A stretch of DNA of 29,111 bases, taken from a virus. The stretch covers positions 1 through 29,111 of the IMG/VR virus record IMGVR_UViG_3300042516_002876. One strand, written 5' to 3'. The notes beneath the pieces were generated by a model that was given only the letters and a program-made list of their open reading frames with translations, did no database searches and was not told where the DNA came from. Below are positions 1 through 7,598 of this stretch, piece by piece; position 1 is the first letter of the stretch, and every line of letters starts with the position of its first letter. Position numbers and translations under genes: made by a program.

Positions 1-1433
1 CGCGTCCCAGTGGCAGCGTGCAGAGATGCAACGACGATGTTGGTGATTTCCACCGCCGCGCAGCCGGTGAGCGCCATCGCGACGTTGACTGCCGCTCCCG
101 AGACGTGGACGCAGTTGCGTAGCACAACCTCGCTGGAGTACAAAACCGTCCACGATGGGACTACCTTGTTGTTGAACGCCTCGCACGAGTCGAAGACGAC
201 CCCGACGCAGTTGGCGACGTTGAACGCGCCCGTCCCCGTGGTGGCGCCGCTAGCCTGGAAGCTCTCGCAGCCCTTGAACTCCACATCTGTCGAGTAGCCG
301 ACCGCGAAGCTTTGCTGGTTAATAGCGCCGACGCGGGACGCCGCGACGTTTTCAAAGCGAACTTGCGACAGGGCGGTTGCGTTGTTTGTGACGTTTGGTT
401 GACCCCCGGCCCAGCATGAATCTGCGCCGCAAGAGTCTTTGACGCGGTAAAGGGAGGCGTTTCTCGCCCCAAACAAAGCGCATGAGCAGGCAAACTCGAC
501 ATCGACCAGACCGCCGCTTGAACTGAACTCGTAGCGGGCCGAAACGCTCGCCGTGTTGAATGTGTTTGCTGCCCAGTTCGCTGAAGTCGAGCTTGAGAAG
601 TGGACGTTCGGCACGCGGATACGCGCGCCGCTTGGCGGGAGCTTGCCAAACGTCGCGCCGCCGAAGGTGATCACGCCAGCAGCGGAACAAGTGAAGTAGC
701 GACCCCGGTTGTCAGTGGCGATGTTTGTCGCAGTAAACTCCGCAGCCGGCGCACAGCCCCACCAATCGTAGACGCCCGAGCCTGCCGCCGTCTCGACCTG
801 CACCGCAGGCACGAAATCCGCAACGAAATGCTGGATGGTCTGCCCTGCTACCCCGGTCGCTAATCCAAGCTCAAACCAGTCGCCGCGCACGGTAAGAACG
901 CCGAGGCGCGGAATATTCACAATTCCAGTTGTACTGCTTGTGCCCTCTGCCCCGACGACGTGAATCCATCCACGCTGGCCTGCGCTTGCCAGCGTGGCGG
1001 TCGCGCCGCCGGTGAAGGTCAGCACATCGCCGGTCGCCAGCGCGGCACTGCGGCGGCGCAGCTTGATCCAGCCGCTTGCTGGCATCGCGCCGCCCGCAGC
1101 CAGCGGAGCCGTACCGAGAGCCGTCCAGATACCAAGAAACTCGCCGATGTCCGTGCCTGCCCGCGTGACATCAAGGGTGCCCTGCGTGCCGAGCGCCGGC
1201 ACGGTGCCGGTGGCCGACGAGAACGGCACCCACCATGTCTCGGTGCCATTAATGCGAAGCTCGCCTTCGTTTACGTCAATGATCCCAAGAACGGCGGCGT
1301 TCTGACCCCAGCGCACGTCGCTGTTGATCGTGACAGAGCCGCCGCCATTGATGGTGATGCTCTCGCCATTAAGCAGCCCGAGCATCGAGGCGGCGTCGTA
1401 GTTAAGGGCCGAAGTGACGGTCTGGTTAGCCAT
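1..1433 (-). CDS. Tail appendage / tailspike-like protein with right-handed beta-helix repeats (partial, runs off left edge)
   Basis: I translated the minus strand from ATG at 1433 and the frame stays open to position 1, giving about 477 residues with the C-terminus missing. The product begins MANQTVTSALNYDAASML. It is rich in Gly, Ala, Thr and Val. From about residue 330 onwards it shows irregular short repeats of the form VEFKGCESF, VVFDSCEAF, VVLRNCVHV and VEITNIVV, the spacing typical of beta-helix rungs. Right-handed beta-helices in phages usually belong to tailspikes or depolymerases that bind or cut host surface polysaccharide. It is the last gene of the late operon in the window and follows the ejection-protein block. 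No catalytic residues can be assigned, so a purely structural appendage is equally possible. Confidence 0.75.
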   Translation of the reverse strand, partial: MANQTVTSALNYDAASMLGLLNGESITINGGGSVTINSDVRWGQNAAVLGIIDVNEGELRINGTETWWVPFSSATGTVPALGTQGTLDVTRAGTDIGEFLGIWTALGTAPLAAGGAMPASGWIKLRRRSAALATGDVLTFTGGATATLASAGQRGWIHVVGAEGTSSTTGIVNIPRLGVLTVRGDWFELGLATGVAGQTIQHFVADFVPAVQVETAAGSGVYDWWGCAPAAEFTATNIATDNRGRYFTCSAAGVITFGGATFGKLPPSGARIRVPNVHFSSSTSANWAANTFNTASVSARYEFSSSGGLVDVEFACSCALFGARNASLYRVKDSCGADSCWAGGQPNVTNNATALSQVRFENVAASRVGAINQQSFAVGYSTDVEFKGCESFQASGATTGTGAFNVANCVGVVFDSCEAFNNKVVPSWTVLYSSEVVLRNCVHVSGAAVNVAMALTGCAAVEITNIVVASLHAATGT

Positions 1434-1447
1434 ACTTCATGAAGCCT

Positions 1448-1738
1448 TTATTTAGGTTCAATCAGAAGTTCAGAGATAAAACCTTTGCTGTCTCTGACAA
1501 CTTTTACGCTAAACGGCTGACGATTCTTTTTATGGTCTTGAATCGGTTTTTGCACGGCAAGTTTACCGAGGATTTTTTCGATTGTCGAGTTGTGCGTCTC
1601 CATCATATCTTCCAACCGCGCAAACGTCTCGCGCATGATAACGACATTATACGCCGTTTCTAAATCAGCGCCATCTTTGGACTCGTCATTAACGTCTTCA
1701 TCATCTTCGTCCTCACGGGCGGCGTCTTTGCTCGTCAC
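1448..1738 (-). CDS. Small acidic phage protein, 96 aa, GTG start
   Basis: I chose the GTG at 1738 as start. It overlaps the TGA of the upstream 561-residue gene in a GTGA junction and has a GGAGG ribosome site seven bases before it; an in-frame ATG 18 bases upstream lies inside the neighbour and lacks this spacing. The N-terminal third is very acidic (DEDDEDVNDE). The middle is a likely amphipathic helix (ETFARLEDMMETHNSTIEKILGKL) and the end is basic, finishing FISELLIEPK. I do not recognise the family. Position directly after the ejection proteins and coupling to them suggest a virion-assembly or chaperone-like role, but that is inference only. Confidence 0.8.
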   Translation of the reverse strand: MTSKDAAREDEDDEDVNDESKDGADLETAYNVVIMRETFARLEDMMETHNSTIEKILGKLAVQKPIQDHKKNRQPFSVKVVRDSKGFISELLIEPK

Positions 1739-3420
1739 TTGCTGCCCTCCAAGCATTTGAGGAACGCCTTATACCCTAAAACCTCCTTATCAAAAAGATC
1801 AAGTTTTTTCTTGTCGGCTTTGCTGACGGTGATTCCTTCGGTTGTTAGGGCTTTATAGGAGTTCTGTTCATCAAGGGTTTGTTCAAGTATCTGCTGAACA
1901 GCGGATATGCCCTTCTCGACCATGGGTTTTTCGGTGGGTATTTCGGTGGGTGGGACTTCTGTGAGCGGGGGCTCTACAGGCGGCGTGCCGGGCGCGGCAG
2001 TTCCGGCAGGGAGTTCGGTTCCCTGTTCTGTGGGGGGCGTTGCCGCAAGCGTGGTGGAGATGTCGGGCGCAGATGTCGTCTCCGCAGTTGGCGGCGGAGT
2101 GGTAGCTGTGGGTGTAGGAGGAGTGGGTGGCGTAGCCGTCTCAACCGCTTCGGTCAAAGAGGGGTCGACTCTCGGCGCCGTAGGAGTCTCAGGCGGCGGT
2201 GGGGTTTCCGTCTGCTGGATCACTGACGAAAGCGATGGGTCAACGCCCTGGGTTGTGGCGGACGGCGGTGGGGGAGGAGGGGGTGGAAGTTCTGTAGCCG
2301 GGGCGGGTGGGGCGCCGCGCTGGAACACGCCACCAACGGCACCCATGGCGCCGCCCATACCAGCGCCACCGATGAAGCCGCGCACGCCTGCTTCTGCGGC
2401 TTCGGCTACACTCACTGGTTCACCAGTGAGCCGCTCAGTGGCTACCTGCGTGCCGACGTTCTGGGCGACTTCTTCCGGCAGTTCGGTGACGCCTTCGGTA
2501 AGCGCACCGCGCCCGGCGCCGCGGATAATGCCACCACTCAACTGACGCGCCGCAAGCTGCGATTCAAACCGACCCATGATAGCGCCGGGTATCGCGCTTA
2601 GCACGCCGACCAGTTCTGGTATGCGCCCCGCTGCCTCGCGGATGGTAACGTCAAGCGCCTCCGCTTCGCTCATCGTTTCGCGGTTGCGGCGGTAGGACTC
2701 GTTCAGGCGCTTGCGGTCTTCCTCCGGTATCGCCTGGAAGCCCTCAGCCGTGTCCTTCCACACCGTACCCATGCCGAGTAGGCCGGTTGTGGCGCCCCCG
2801 GCGACCATGCCGCCCACAGGACCACCACCGAAGAAACCAACAGCGATTGCCGGCAGGGAAGCAACGATGGACCCGAGAGACGACACAGCTTGGGCGCCGA
2901 CGGCGCCGAAGAAATCCCCGAAGCTGGAATAAGCGGATGGAGCGTCAGGCTGTTCGGAGGACGGGATGAACCTCCGGCTCTGCCCCATCTGCATCTCTTG
3001 AGATAGGTTCTGCTGCGCTTCCTTCGCCTGCGCCGAAAGCGACTCTCGCCAACGAGTAAGAGTCCCACCAGAGCCGGCCATATACTCCCCGGCTGCAACA
3101 CCAGACGCCAGAGTATCAAGCATACTCGAATAGAACGAAGTCGCGATGTCACCGAGCATCGACCGTTGGCCGGATGCGCGAGTCGGTGCTTGCGCGGCTT
3201 GTCCAGCCGGGGCGAAAGACACGAAATCAGCAGAAATCCACCCGCCCTGTGCAGGTTGTTCTCGTTCCGTGGGTTCTTGAGGTAGAGGCTCTTGCGGCGC
3301 GGCTTGCGGATTGCGCGGAGAGAACGACACGAAATCAGCCGAAATCCAGTTGTCCGTCGTGTTCTGAAGCCCCCGCTCTACGGCGGAGCGGGAGGCTTCC
3401 GTGTCTTTTTCTTCAGCCAT
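1735..3420 (-). CDS. Putative internal virion / DNA-ejection protein with Gly-rich hydrophobic core, 561 aa
   Basis: ATG at 3420 follows an AAGGTG ribosome site; a GTG one codon earlier is possible. The N-terminus carries an exact nine-residue repeat, WISADFVSF, at residues 25-33 and 61-69, separated by a Pro/Gln/Glu linker. Residues roughly 130-230 hold hydrophobic Gly/Ala-rich segments (SLGSIVASLPAIAVGFFGGG, then GGMVAGGATTGLLGMG). Another such segment, GFIGGAGMGGAMGAVGG, lies near 350 after TEGVTELPEEVAQ. The C-terminal third is low-complexity Pro/Thr-rich, ending in a short charged domain. Such membrane-active Gly-rich segments beside TEG..E.PEE helices are common in podophage ejection proteins that leave the capsid and enter the host envelope. 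The gene lies third in a run of three large structural genes. Function is inferred from layout and composition, not from a named domain. Confidence 0.7.
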   Translation of the reverse strand: MAEEKDTEASRSAVERGLQNTTDNWISADFVSFSPRNPQAAPQEPLPQEPTEREQPAQGGWISADFVSFAPAGQAAQAPTRASGQRSMLGDIATSFYSSMLDTLASGVAAGEYMAGSGGTLTRWRESLSAQAKEAQQNLSQEMQMGQSRRFIPSSEQPDAPSAYSSFGDFFGAVGAQAVSSLGSIVASLPAIAVGFFGGGPVGGMVAGGATTGLLGMGTVWKDTAEGFQAIPEEDRKRLNESYRRNRETMSEAEALDVTIREAAGRIPELVGVLSAIPGAIMGRFESQLAARQLSGGIIRGAGRGALTEGVTELPEEVAQNVGTQVATERLTGEPVSVAEAAEAGVRGFIGGAGMGGAMGAVGGVFQRGAPPAPATELPPPPPPPPSATTQGVDPSLSSVIQQTETPPPPETPTAPRVDPSLTEAVETATPPTPPTPTATTPPPTAETTSAPDISTTLAATPPTEQGTELPAGTAAPGTPPVEPPLTEVPPTEIPTEKPMVEKGISAVQQILEQTLDEQNSYKALTTEGITVSKADKKKLDLFDKEVLGYKAFLKCLEGSK

Positions 3421-3429
3421 CACACACCT

Positions 3430-5715
3430 TTACAACCCGCGCGGAATTTCTGCTTGGTTCCACTCCCTCATACGCCGACGAAGTTCTGTCACAGGAACAT
3501 TATACCGTGAGGCGGCTTTTTCAAGCTCCCTATCAGGTATTGCGCCGCGCGCTTCGGCAGGTGCGTTTTGCGAAATCCACGCGTCAACAGATTGTGGTCG
3601 CGCGGCACTGGGCCTACTCGTAGGTGCAGCGGTGCGCTGCCCCGGTGCCGGGGCGGTTCTGCCCAATGATCGGTTCAAAGCGCTCTGTCCCGCGCCTTCG
3701 TCTTGCGGCGCGGGGCGCTGCATAGATGAAGGGCTACGGCTAGTTCCCGACGCTGCCGGCGCTGCGGGTGCTGCGGGTGCCGCGCTTCCACCTTCATTAG
3801 CGCGTGGGCGCTGGCTTTGCAGATAGTCCCTCATTTCAGGAGATATATTTAGCGACGGACCACCTGCTTTCGGGCGTATCTGCGAAAAATCAGGCGCGAG
3901 AACAAAGTTGTTCGGTGTAGTCATGAACTGATCAAGCATACGGATAGACGCGCCCGCAAGCATGCGGGGGTTAGCGGCTACCGTTGGTAGAGCGAAACGC
4001 TCAAGCATATCTATCGGCACGGTTGAATTTTGTGGACGTGTGGATGTGTACGCATCAAGCGCCCTATCCGTCTCAGTCCGTGTCTGCGGTGTGACGCGCG
4101 ACTCATCACCTTCTCGCCGGTTCTGAGTCCGAACGGCGAGGTTGAGTCGTTCTTCAGCGATGCGAAGACGTTCTTCAGCAACTCGTTTGTCGTCTTCGTT
4201 GCGCGCTTGTGACAACGCAATGCGGGACCGCGCAACATCGTTGCGCAATTCGACACTGAGGGCGCGAATATCTAGGCCACGGTCGTACTGGCTTAGACGT
4301 TCCGCGGCTTGTGTTCTTGCTGCGGCGCGGTCTTCTTCGCGCAGCGAAAGAGAATCACGCGCAAGCTGAGTCATGTCCGTGAACCGCGCGATGCGGGCGT
4401 CAGCGACTTCCCTACGGGTTGCCGCGTTCCTGACCGCTGTAGCCGCCTGCGTCCGACCAGCGGCGCCACGCGTGTTGAGTCCACGACCAACAAGGTCGGC
4501 GTCTCTGGATTCTTCCGTATTGAGTTTTTCAAGCGCGGCGTCGATCCGTTCTTGGTTGCCAGAACGAACAGCCGAGTCGTATTCAACCTCAGCACGCGCG
4601 ACGCGCGACGCGGATTCGATAGCCTCTCCAGAGTTCAAATCTATCCGCCGACGTTCTTCGCGTTCTTCGCGGCGCAAAGTCAAATCCGCCGCTTGTAGCC
4701 CCTCACGGGCACGCGCGGCGCGGCTGGATTCGTCAAGCTGCCGCACTTGCAGTTGGTGCGTCATTGACCACTTCGGGTCGAGCATGGTCGTCGCGTACCG
4801 AGACACCTGATCAAGCGGCACGGTCATGCGTTGTGTTTCGCCCTGGCCGGATTCAGGCGTGCGTATGATCTCAATGGCCCGCCCGTTCGCCGCGACTCGG
4901 AAGTCGTCTTTGAATCCGTCAGGCATAAAGTTCGAGGCGCCGAACAGCGCCCACGTCGCCCCCTGAGCGTCCCCGGCTTCAGCCGCGGCGACTGCGAGAG
5001 AAATCATTTGGCCAAACCCACGCTGACGCTGTTGGTCGAGCATACCGACAACGCGCACCGCCTGATCTGGCGGCAGGAGTTCCATGGCGTCGTTGATGCG
5101 GCGCTCGTAGTAGGTGTTCCAGTGCTGACGGGTGAGAGGACCGCGTACACCACCGTTTGCCGCCGCTACTTCGCTTACCAACTGCTGCGGGCCGCGCGTG
5201 TCACCTGTTTGCCCAGGCACGTTACCTTGGGAGCCCGCGACTACACCGGCAGCGGTAGCCATAAGTACGGGATCACCACTGTTCGCAGCGCGCTCGAAAT
5301 CTTCCGGTGAAACTGGCGGGCGCTGAGATGGACCTCCTGATCCCGCAACGCCCGTCTGGACCGGCGCTTGTGGTGTCGTCGCTGGAGCCTGAGAAGGAGT
5401 AGGCGCCGCCTGCGCGGGGGCGCCGGCAAGTGCCCCCTGAACCGCGCCTTGTTGTGGTTGTGGCGTGGCGGCGGGAGCAGAGCCTTGCTCTTGCGGCGCA
5501 CCCTCGGGTGCCGGCGCTGCCTGCGGCGCCCGCACAGTGGCGTTCGGGTCAATCCCCAACTCACGCTGCAACTCGCGACCACGGCGCTGAAACTCCTCCG
5601 CGCCTTCGCGTTGGTTGCGAAAATATGCTGCCTGCTCACGTTGAAGGGAGGCGCGGGCCATCGTGCCGTATACGGCGGTGAACCCGCTGATTAGACCTTC
5701 ACCAAACGAAGCCAT
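3430..5715 (-). CDS. Putative internal virion protein, 761 aa, Ala/Pro/Gln-rich with long coiled coil
   Basis: ATG at 5715 has a strong AGGAGG site seven bases upstream. The N-terminal 60 residues are helical and charged (MASFGEGLISGFTAVYGTMA, then repeated R/E/Q). Residues about 62-135 are Pro/Ala/Gln low complexity. The central part, about 330-540, is a long charged helix or coiled coil rich in Arg, Glu and Ala (for example LRREEREERRRIDL and RVAEERLRIAEERLNLAV). A second Pro/Ala/Ser linker precedes a compact basic C-terminus with a HTH-like YNVPVTELRRRMREW. The size, composition and place between two other likely ejection proteins resemble the three-gene internal-protein blocks of P22- and T7-like podophages. 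No enzymatic domain such as a transglycosylase is visible. Confidence 0.65.
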   Translation of the reverse strand: MASFGEGLISGFTAVYGTMARASLQREQAAYFRNQREGAEEFQRRGRELQRELGIDPNATVRAPQAAPAPEGAPQEQGSAPAATPQPQQGAVQGALAGAPAQAAPTPSQAPATTPQAPVQTGVAGSGGPSQRPPVSPEDFERAANSGDPVLMATAAGVVAGSQGNVPGQTGDTRGPQQLVSEVAAANGGVRGPLTRQHWNTYYERRINDAMELLPPDQAVRVVGMLDQQRQRGFGQMISLAVAAAEAGDAQGATWALFGASNFMPDGFKDDFRVAANGRAIEIIRTPESGQGETQRMTVPLDQVSRYATTMLDPKWSMTHQLQVRQLDESSRAARAREGLQAADLTLRREEREERRRIDLNSGEAIESASRVARAEVEYDSAVRSGNQERIDAALEKLNTEESRDADLVGRGLNTRGAAGRTQAATAVRNAATRREVADARIARFTDMTQLARDSLSLREEDRAAARTQAAERLSQYDRGLDIRALSVELRNDVARSRIALSQARNEDDKRVAEERLRIAEERLNLAVRTQNRREGDESRVTPQTRTETDRALDAYTSTRPQNSTVPIDMLERFALPTVAANPRMLAGASIRMLDQFMTTPNNFVLAPDFSQIRPKAGGPSLNISPEMRDYLQSQRPRANEGGSAAPAAPAAPAASGTSRSPSSMQRPAPQDEGAGQSALNRSLGRTAPAPGQRTAAPTSRPSAARPQSVDAWISQNAPAEARGAIPDRELEKAASRYNVPVTELRRRMREWNQAEIPRGL

Positions 5716-5729
5716 CTTCTACCCTCCTA

Positions 5730-6836
5730 TTATGCCGGCAGTACCGCCAAGTCATAGCGCACCCTAGCGTATCCGTCAGGTCCGATCAGAACGGCGTTGG
5801 GGTGTACCTTAGCAACTTCGTCAGCCATAAACCCGGTCTGTAGCGGGCCACCCCAAATGTAGCGCCATACGTACACCGGCAGGCCATTCATCCATGTGCC
5901 AATACGGCGTATTTCACGCTTCAGGCGACGATCAGAAGGCGGTAAACCGCCACCAGCACCGCCACCACCACCGCGCCCGGCGCCACCTAGCGCGCCAGCA
6001 AGCGCGAGAGATGCGCCGCCAGTGTAAATCGAGCCAGCGAGCCCTGCCAGACCCCCAATCGCTGCGCCGATGCCAGCCGACGCTTGCGCTCGCGCCTGCT
6101 GCCCCGCCGCGTAGGTTTGGCCTTGAGCAGCGACGTTCGAGCCCCAATTCTGCAAGAAGCCAGATTGCAAGCCAGACCACTGCATGCCGGTGCCCATGGT
6201 GTTCGCGCCCGATGCCGTCGTCTGAAGGTTCGACTGTACCGCGCCGCCACCGGCCTGCTGCGCTGTGGTGTACGCCTGCGCGATGCTGCCTGGATACCCG
6301 CGACCGATATTGATGACTTCACCGCGGAGGGCGCGACTCACGTTCTCCACCTGAGTCCTAGCGGCGTTGGCCGCGCCTGCACCGGCAGCGGCTTGAGTTA
6401 TGCGCGCGGAGCGGTCGAGCGCGCCAGCACGCGCCATGGACGGGTCAACCCCGTAGCTTTCTAGGGTCGCCAAAGCACCGCGGCGCTGCGCGTCAAACGC
6501 CTGCGCCACGTCAGCCTGCGCCTTACCCGCTTCAAGCGCCTGACGCTCCGGTGTGGCGTAATCTGCCGCCTCACGCGCGAGCGCGTCTTCTACTGGCTGG
6601 AAAACCTCTTGGTATCGCGCGCGTTCGCGTGCGCCCGCTTCCGACTCAGCGACCATGTTCGGCAGCATGACATCGAGGAACCGCTGCGTCACTTCACGGT
6701 CTTGAGCGTACTGTTCACGCGCCCAAGCAAGCTGCTCGCGGGAAACCTGCGCGGCAAGTTCCGCTGCTTCCTTGTTCGCTTGCGCTACTGGCGCGTAGTC
6801 GGGAGCCGCGACTTTTTGACCCTTACCGCCGCCCAT
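5730..6836 (-). CDS. Internal virion / DNA-transfer-type protein with C-terminal S74-like (intramolecular chaperone) domain, 368 aa
   Basis: ATG at 6836 is preceded by AAAGGGGGC. The N-terminal 60 residues (MGGGKGQKVAAPDYAPVAQA) and the following Ala/Gln/Glu-rich helix match a common podophage ejection-protein layout. The middle contains Gly/Ala-rich hydrophobic stretches (GIGAAIGGLAGLAGSIYTGG and ALAGALGGAGRGGGGGAGGG). From residue 301 the sequence reads SDRRLKREI, then LPVYVWRYIW, then TGFMADEVAKVHPNAV. This is the signature of the S74/endosialidase-type chaperone domain, in which the Ser of SDRRLK is the usual self-cleavage nucleophile. Here the domain is short, about 68 residues, and may have lost self-cleavage. 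It heads the three-gene ejection block and follows the GNAT-like gene at a two-base spacing. Confidence 0.75.
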   Translation of the reverse strand: MGGGKGQKVAAPDYAPVAQANKEAAELAAQVSREQLAWAREQYAQDREVTQRFLDVMLPNMVAESEAGARERARYQEVFQPVEDALAREAADYATPERQALEAGKAQADVAQAFDAQRRGALATLESYGVDPSMARAGALDRSARITQAAAGAGAANAARTQVENVSRALRGEVINIGRGYPGSIAQAYTTAQQAGGGAVQSNLQTTASGANTMGTGMQWSGLQSGFLQNWGSNVAAQGQTYAAGQQARAQASAGIGAAIGGLAGLAGSIYTGGASLALAGALGGAGRGGGGGAGGGLPPSDRRLKREIRRIGTWMNGLPVYVWRYIWGGPLQTGFMADEVAKVHPNAVLIGPDGYARVRYDLAVLPA

Positions 6837-6837
6837 A

Positions 6838-7293
6838 TCAGCCCCCTTTCAGGTTGCGTGGCTTGATCCGCAACCATCTGCACTCGTCACGTTCCATACA
6901 TACCACAACCCCGGCACCGGAAACAAATAGTCCCGGCAGCACGGCTTGCACCTTGAACCCCAACTTCAGGTCGAAGTTCAACGCCTGCTCGTTGTCGCTT
7001 TCTACCACGCCGTACAACCGGCTGCATCCAAGCTGGACGAAGGGATAGTGGAACGTACACCAGAGCATGTCCGGTATGATCCATTTCTCGTTGCGCGCCC
7101 CGACATGAATCCAGATCGAGGCCCCCGTGTAGGAGCAGAAAATGACCCCGCCATGCACGCGAGACGGACTCCCAATAGGCTGCGAGTCGTCCACAACCCC
7201 TATCGTCGTATGCGCGCCGGGGACGTATTCACACTTGGCGCGGTCGGCCACGAACTCCCCAACTTGCACGTCGTTGAGAACCACGGTCTTCAT
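6838..7293 (-). CDS. GNAT-like (acyl-CoA N-acyltransferase fold) phage protein, 151 aa
   Basis: I chose ATG at 7293 because it overlaps the TGA of the preceding gene as ATGA; upstream in-frame extension would lie inside that gene. The C-terminal half reads LGCSRLYGVVESDNEQALNF..KLGFK. The NxxAxxF..xxGF part (residues 101-113) corresponds to the last conserved GNAT motif, and ECRWLRIKPR follows. A clear Q/RxxGxG/A acetyl-CoA loop is not seen, so catalytic activity is uncertain. Small GNAT-like proteins often sit inside podophage tail modules. There they may acetylate a virion or host protein, or serve only as a structural fold. Substrate unknown. Confidence 0.65.
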   Translation of the reverse strand: MKTVVLNDVQVGEFVADRAKCEYVPGAHTTIGVVDDSQPIGSPSRVHGGVIFCSYTGASIWIHVGARNEKWIIPDMLWCTFHYPFVQLGCSRLYGVVESDNEQALNFDLKLGFKVQAVLPGLFVSGAGVVVCMERDECRWLRIKPRNLKGG

Positions 7294-7598
7294 ACGTGGC
7301 CCCCATCGGCGTATTTCCACACTAGGCCGTCGCTGACCACGATATGTCTCCCGCCCTGCCCGTCCTCGATATAGGCGATGCAGTATTTCCAATCACGCGC
7401 AATCGGCAGTGTTTGGACAGTGAACACCTGCAACTGGATGGGCTTTAGCTCCAAGTCGCGCTTCAACACAGCCGCGAGTTGCCCGCTGCCGCGCGTCCCG
7501 ATAAGAATCTCGACGACCTGTTTCAGTGCGTCAATCGTCCGATATAGGCTCTTAATGGTTTCAGTGACGGTTGGGACAGCCGGGAACCTCTCAGACAT
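7290..7598 (-). CDS. Small phage structural-module protein, 102 aa, unknown function
   Basis: ATG at 7598 overlaps the end of the tail hub gene by eight bases, and its own TGA overlaps the next start as ATGA, so it is coupled on both sides. Residues 8-30 form a predicted helix (PTVTETIKSLYRTIDALKQV). The C-terminus, from WKYCIAYIEDGQGG to SDGLVWKY, is a short beta-rich segment of the kind seen in many small phage tail-module proteins (a DG..G...V.SDG.W pattern). That pattern suggests a small virion-associated or fibre-binding protein. No enzymatic motif is present and the family is not named here. Confidence 0.7.
   Translation of the reverse strand: MSERFPAVPTVTETIKSLYRTIDALKQVVEILIGTRGSGQLAAVLKRDLELKPIQLQVFTVQTLPIARDWKYCIAYIEDGQGGRHIVVSDGLVWKYADGGHV

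Noticed and set aside
161-690. Two shorter minus-strand frames near the left edge
   Set aside because: They lie inside the larger partial appendage gene, are Arg/Ser-rich, and lack a ribosome site.
1907-2545. A Gly/Ser/Val-rich plus-strand frame of 212 codons
   Set aside because: It is the mirror of the Pro/Thr-rich low-complexity C-terminal part of the 561-residue minus-strand gene.
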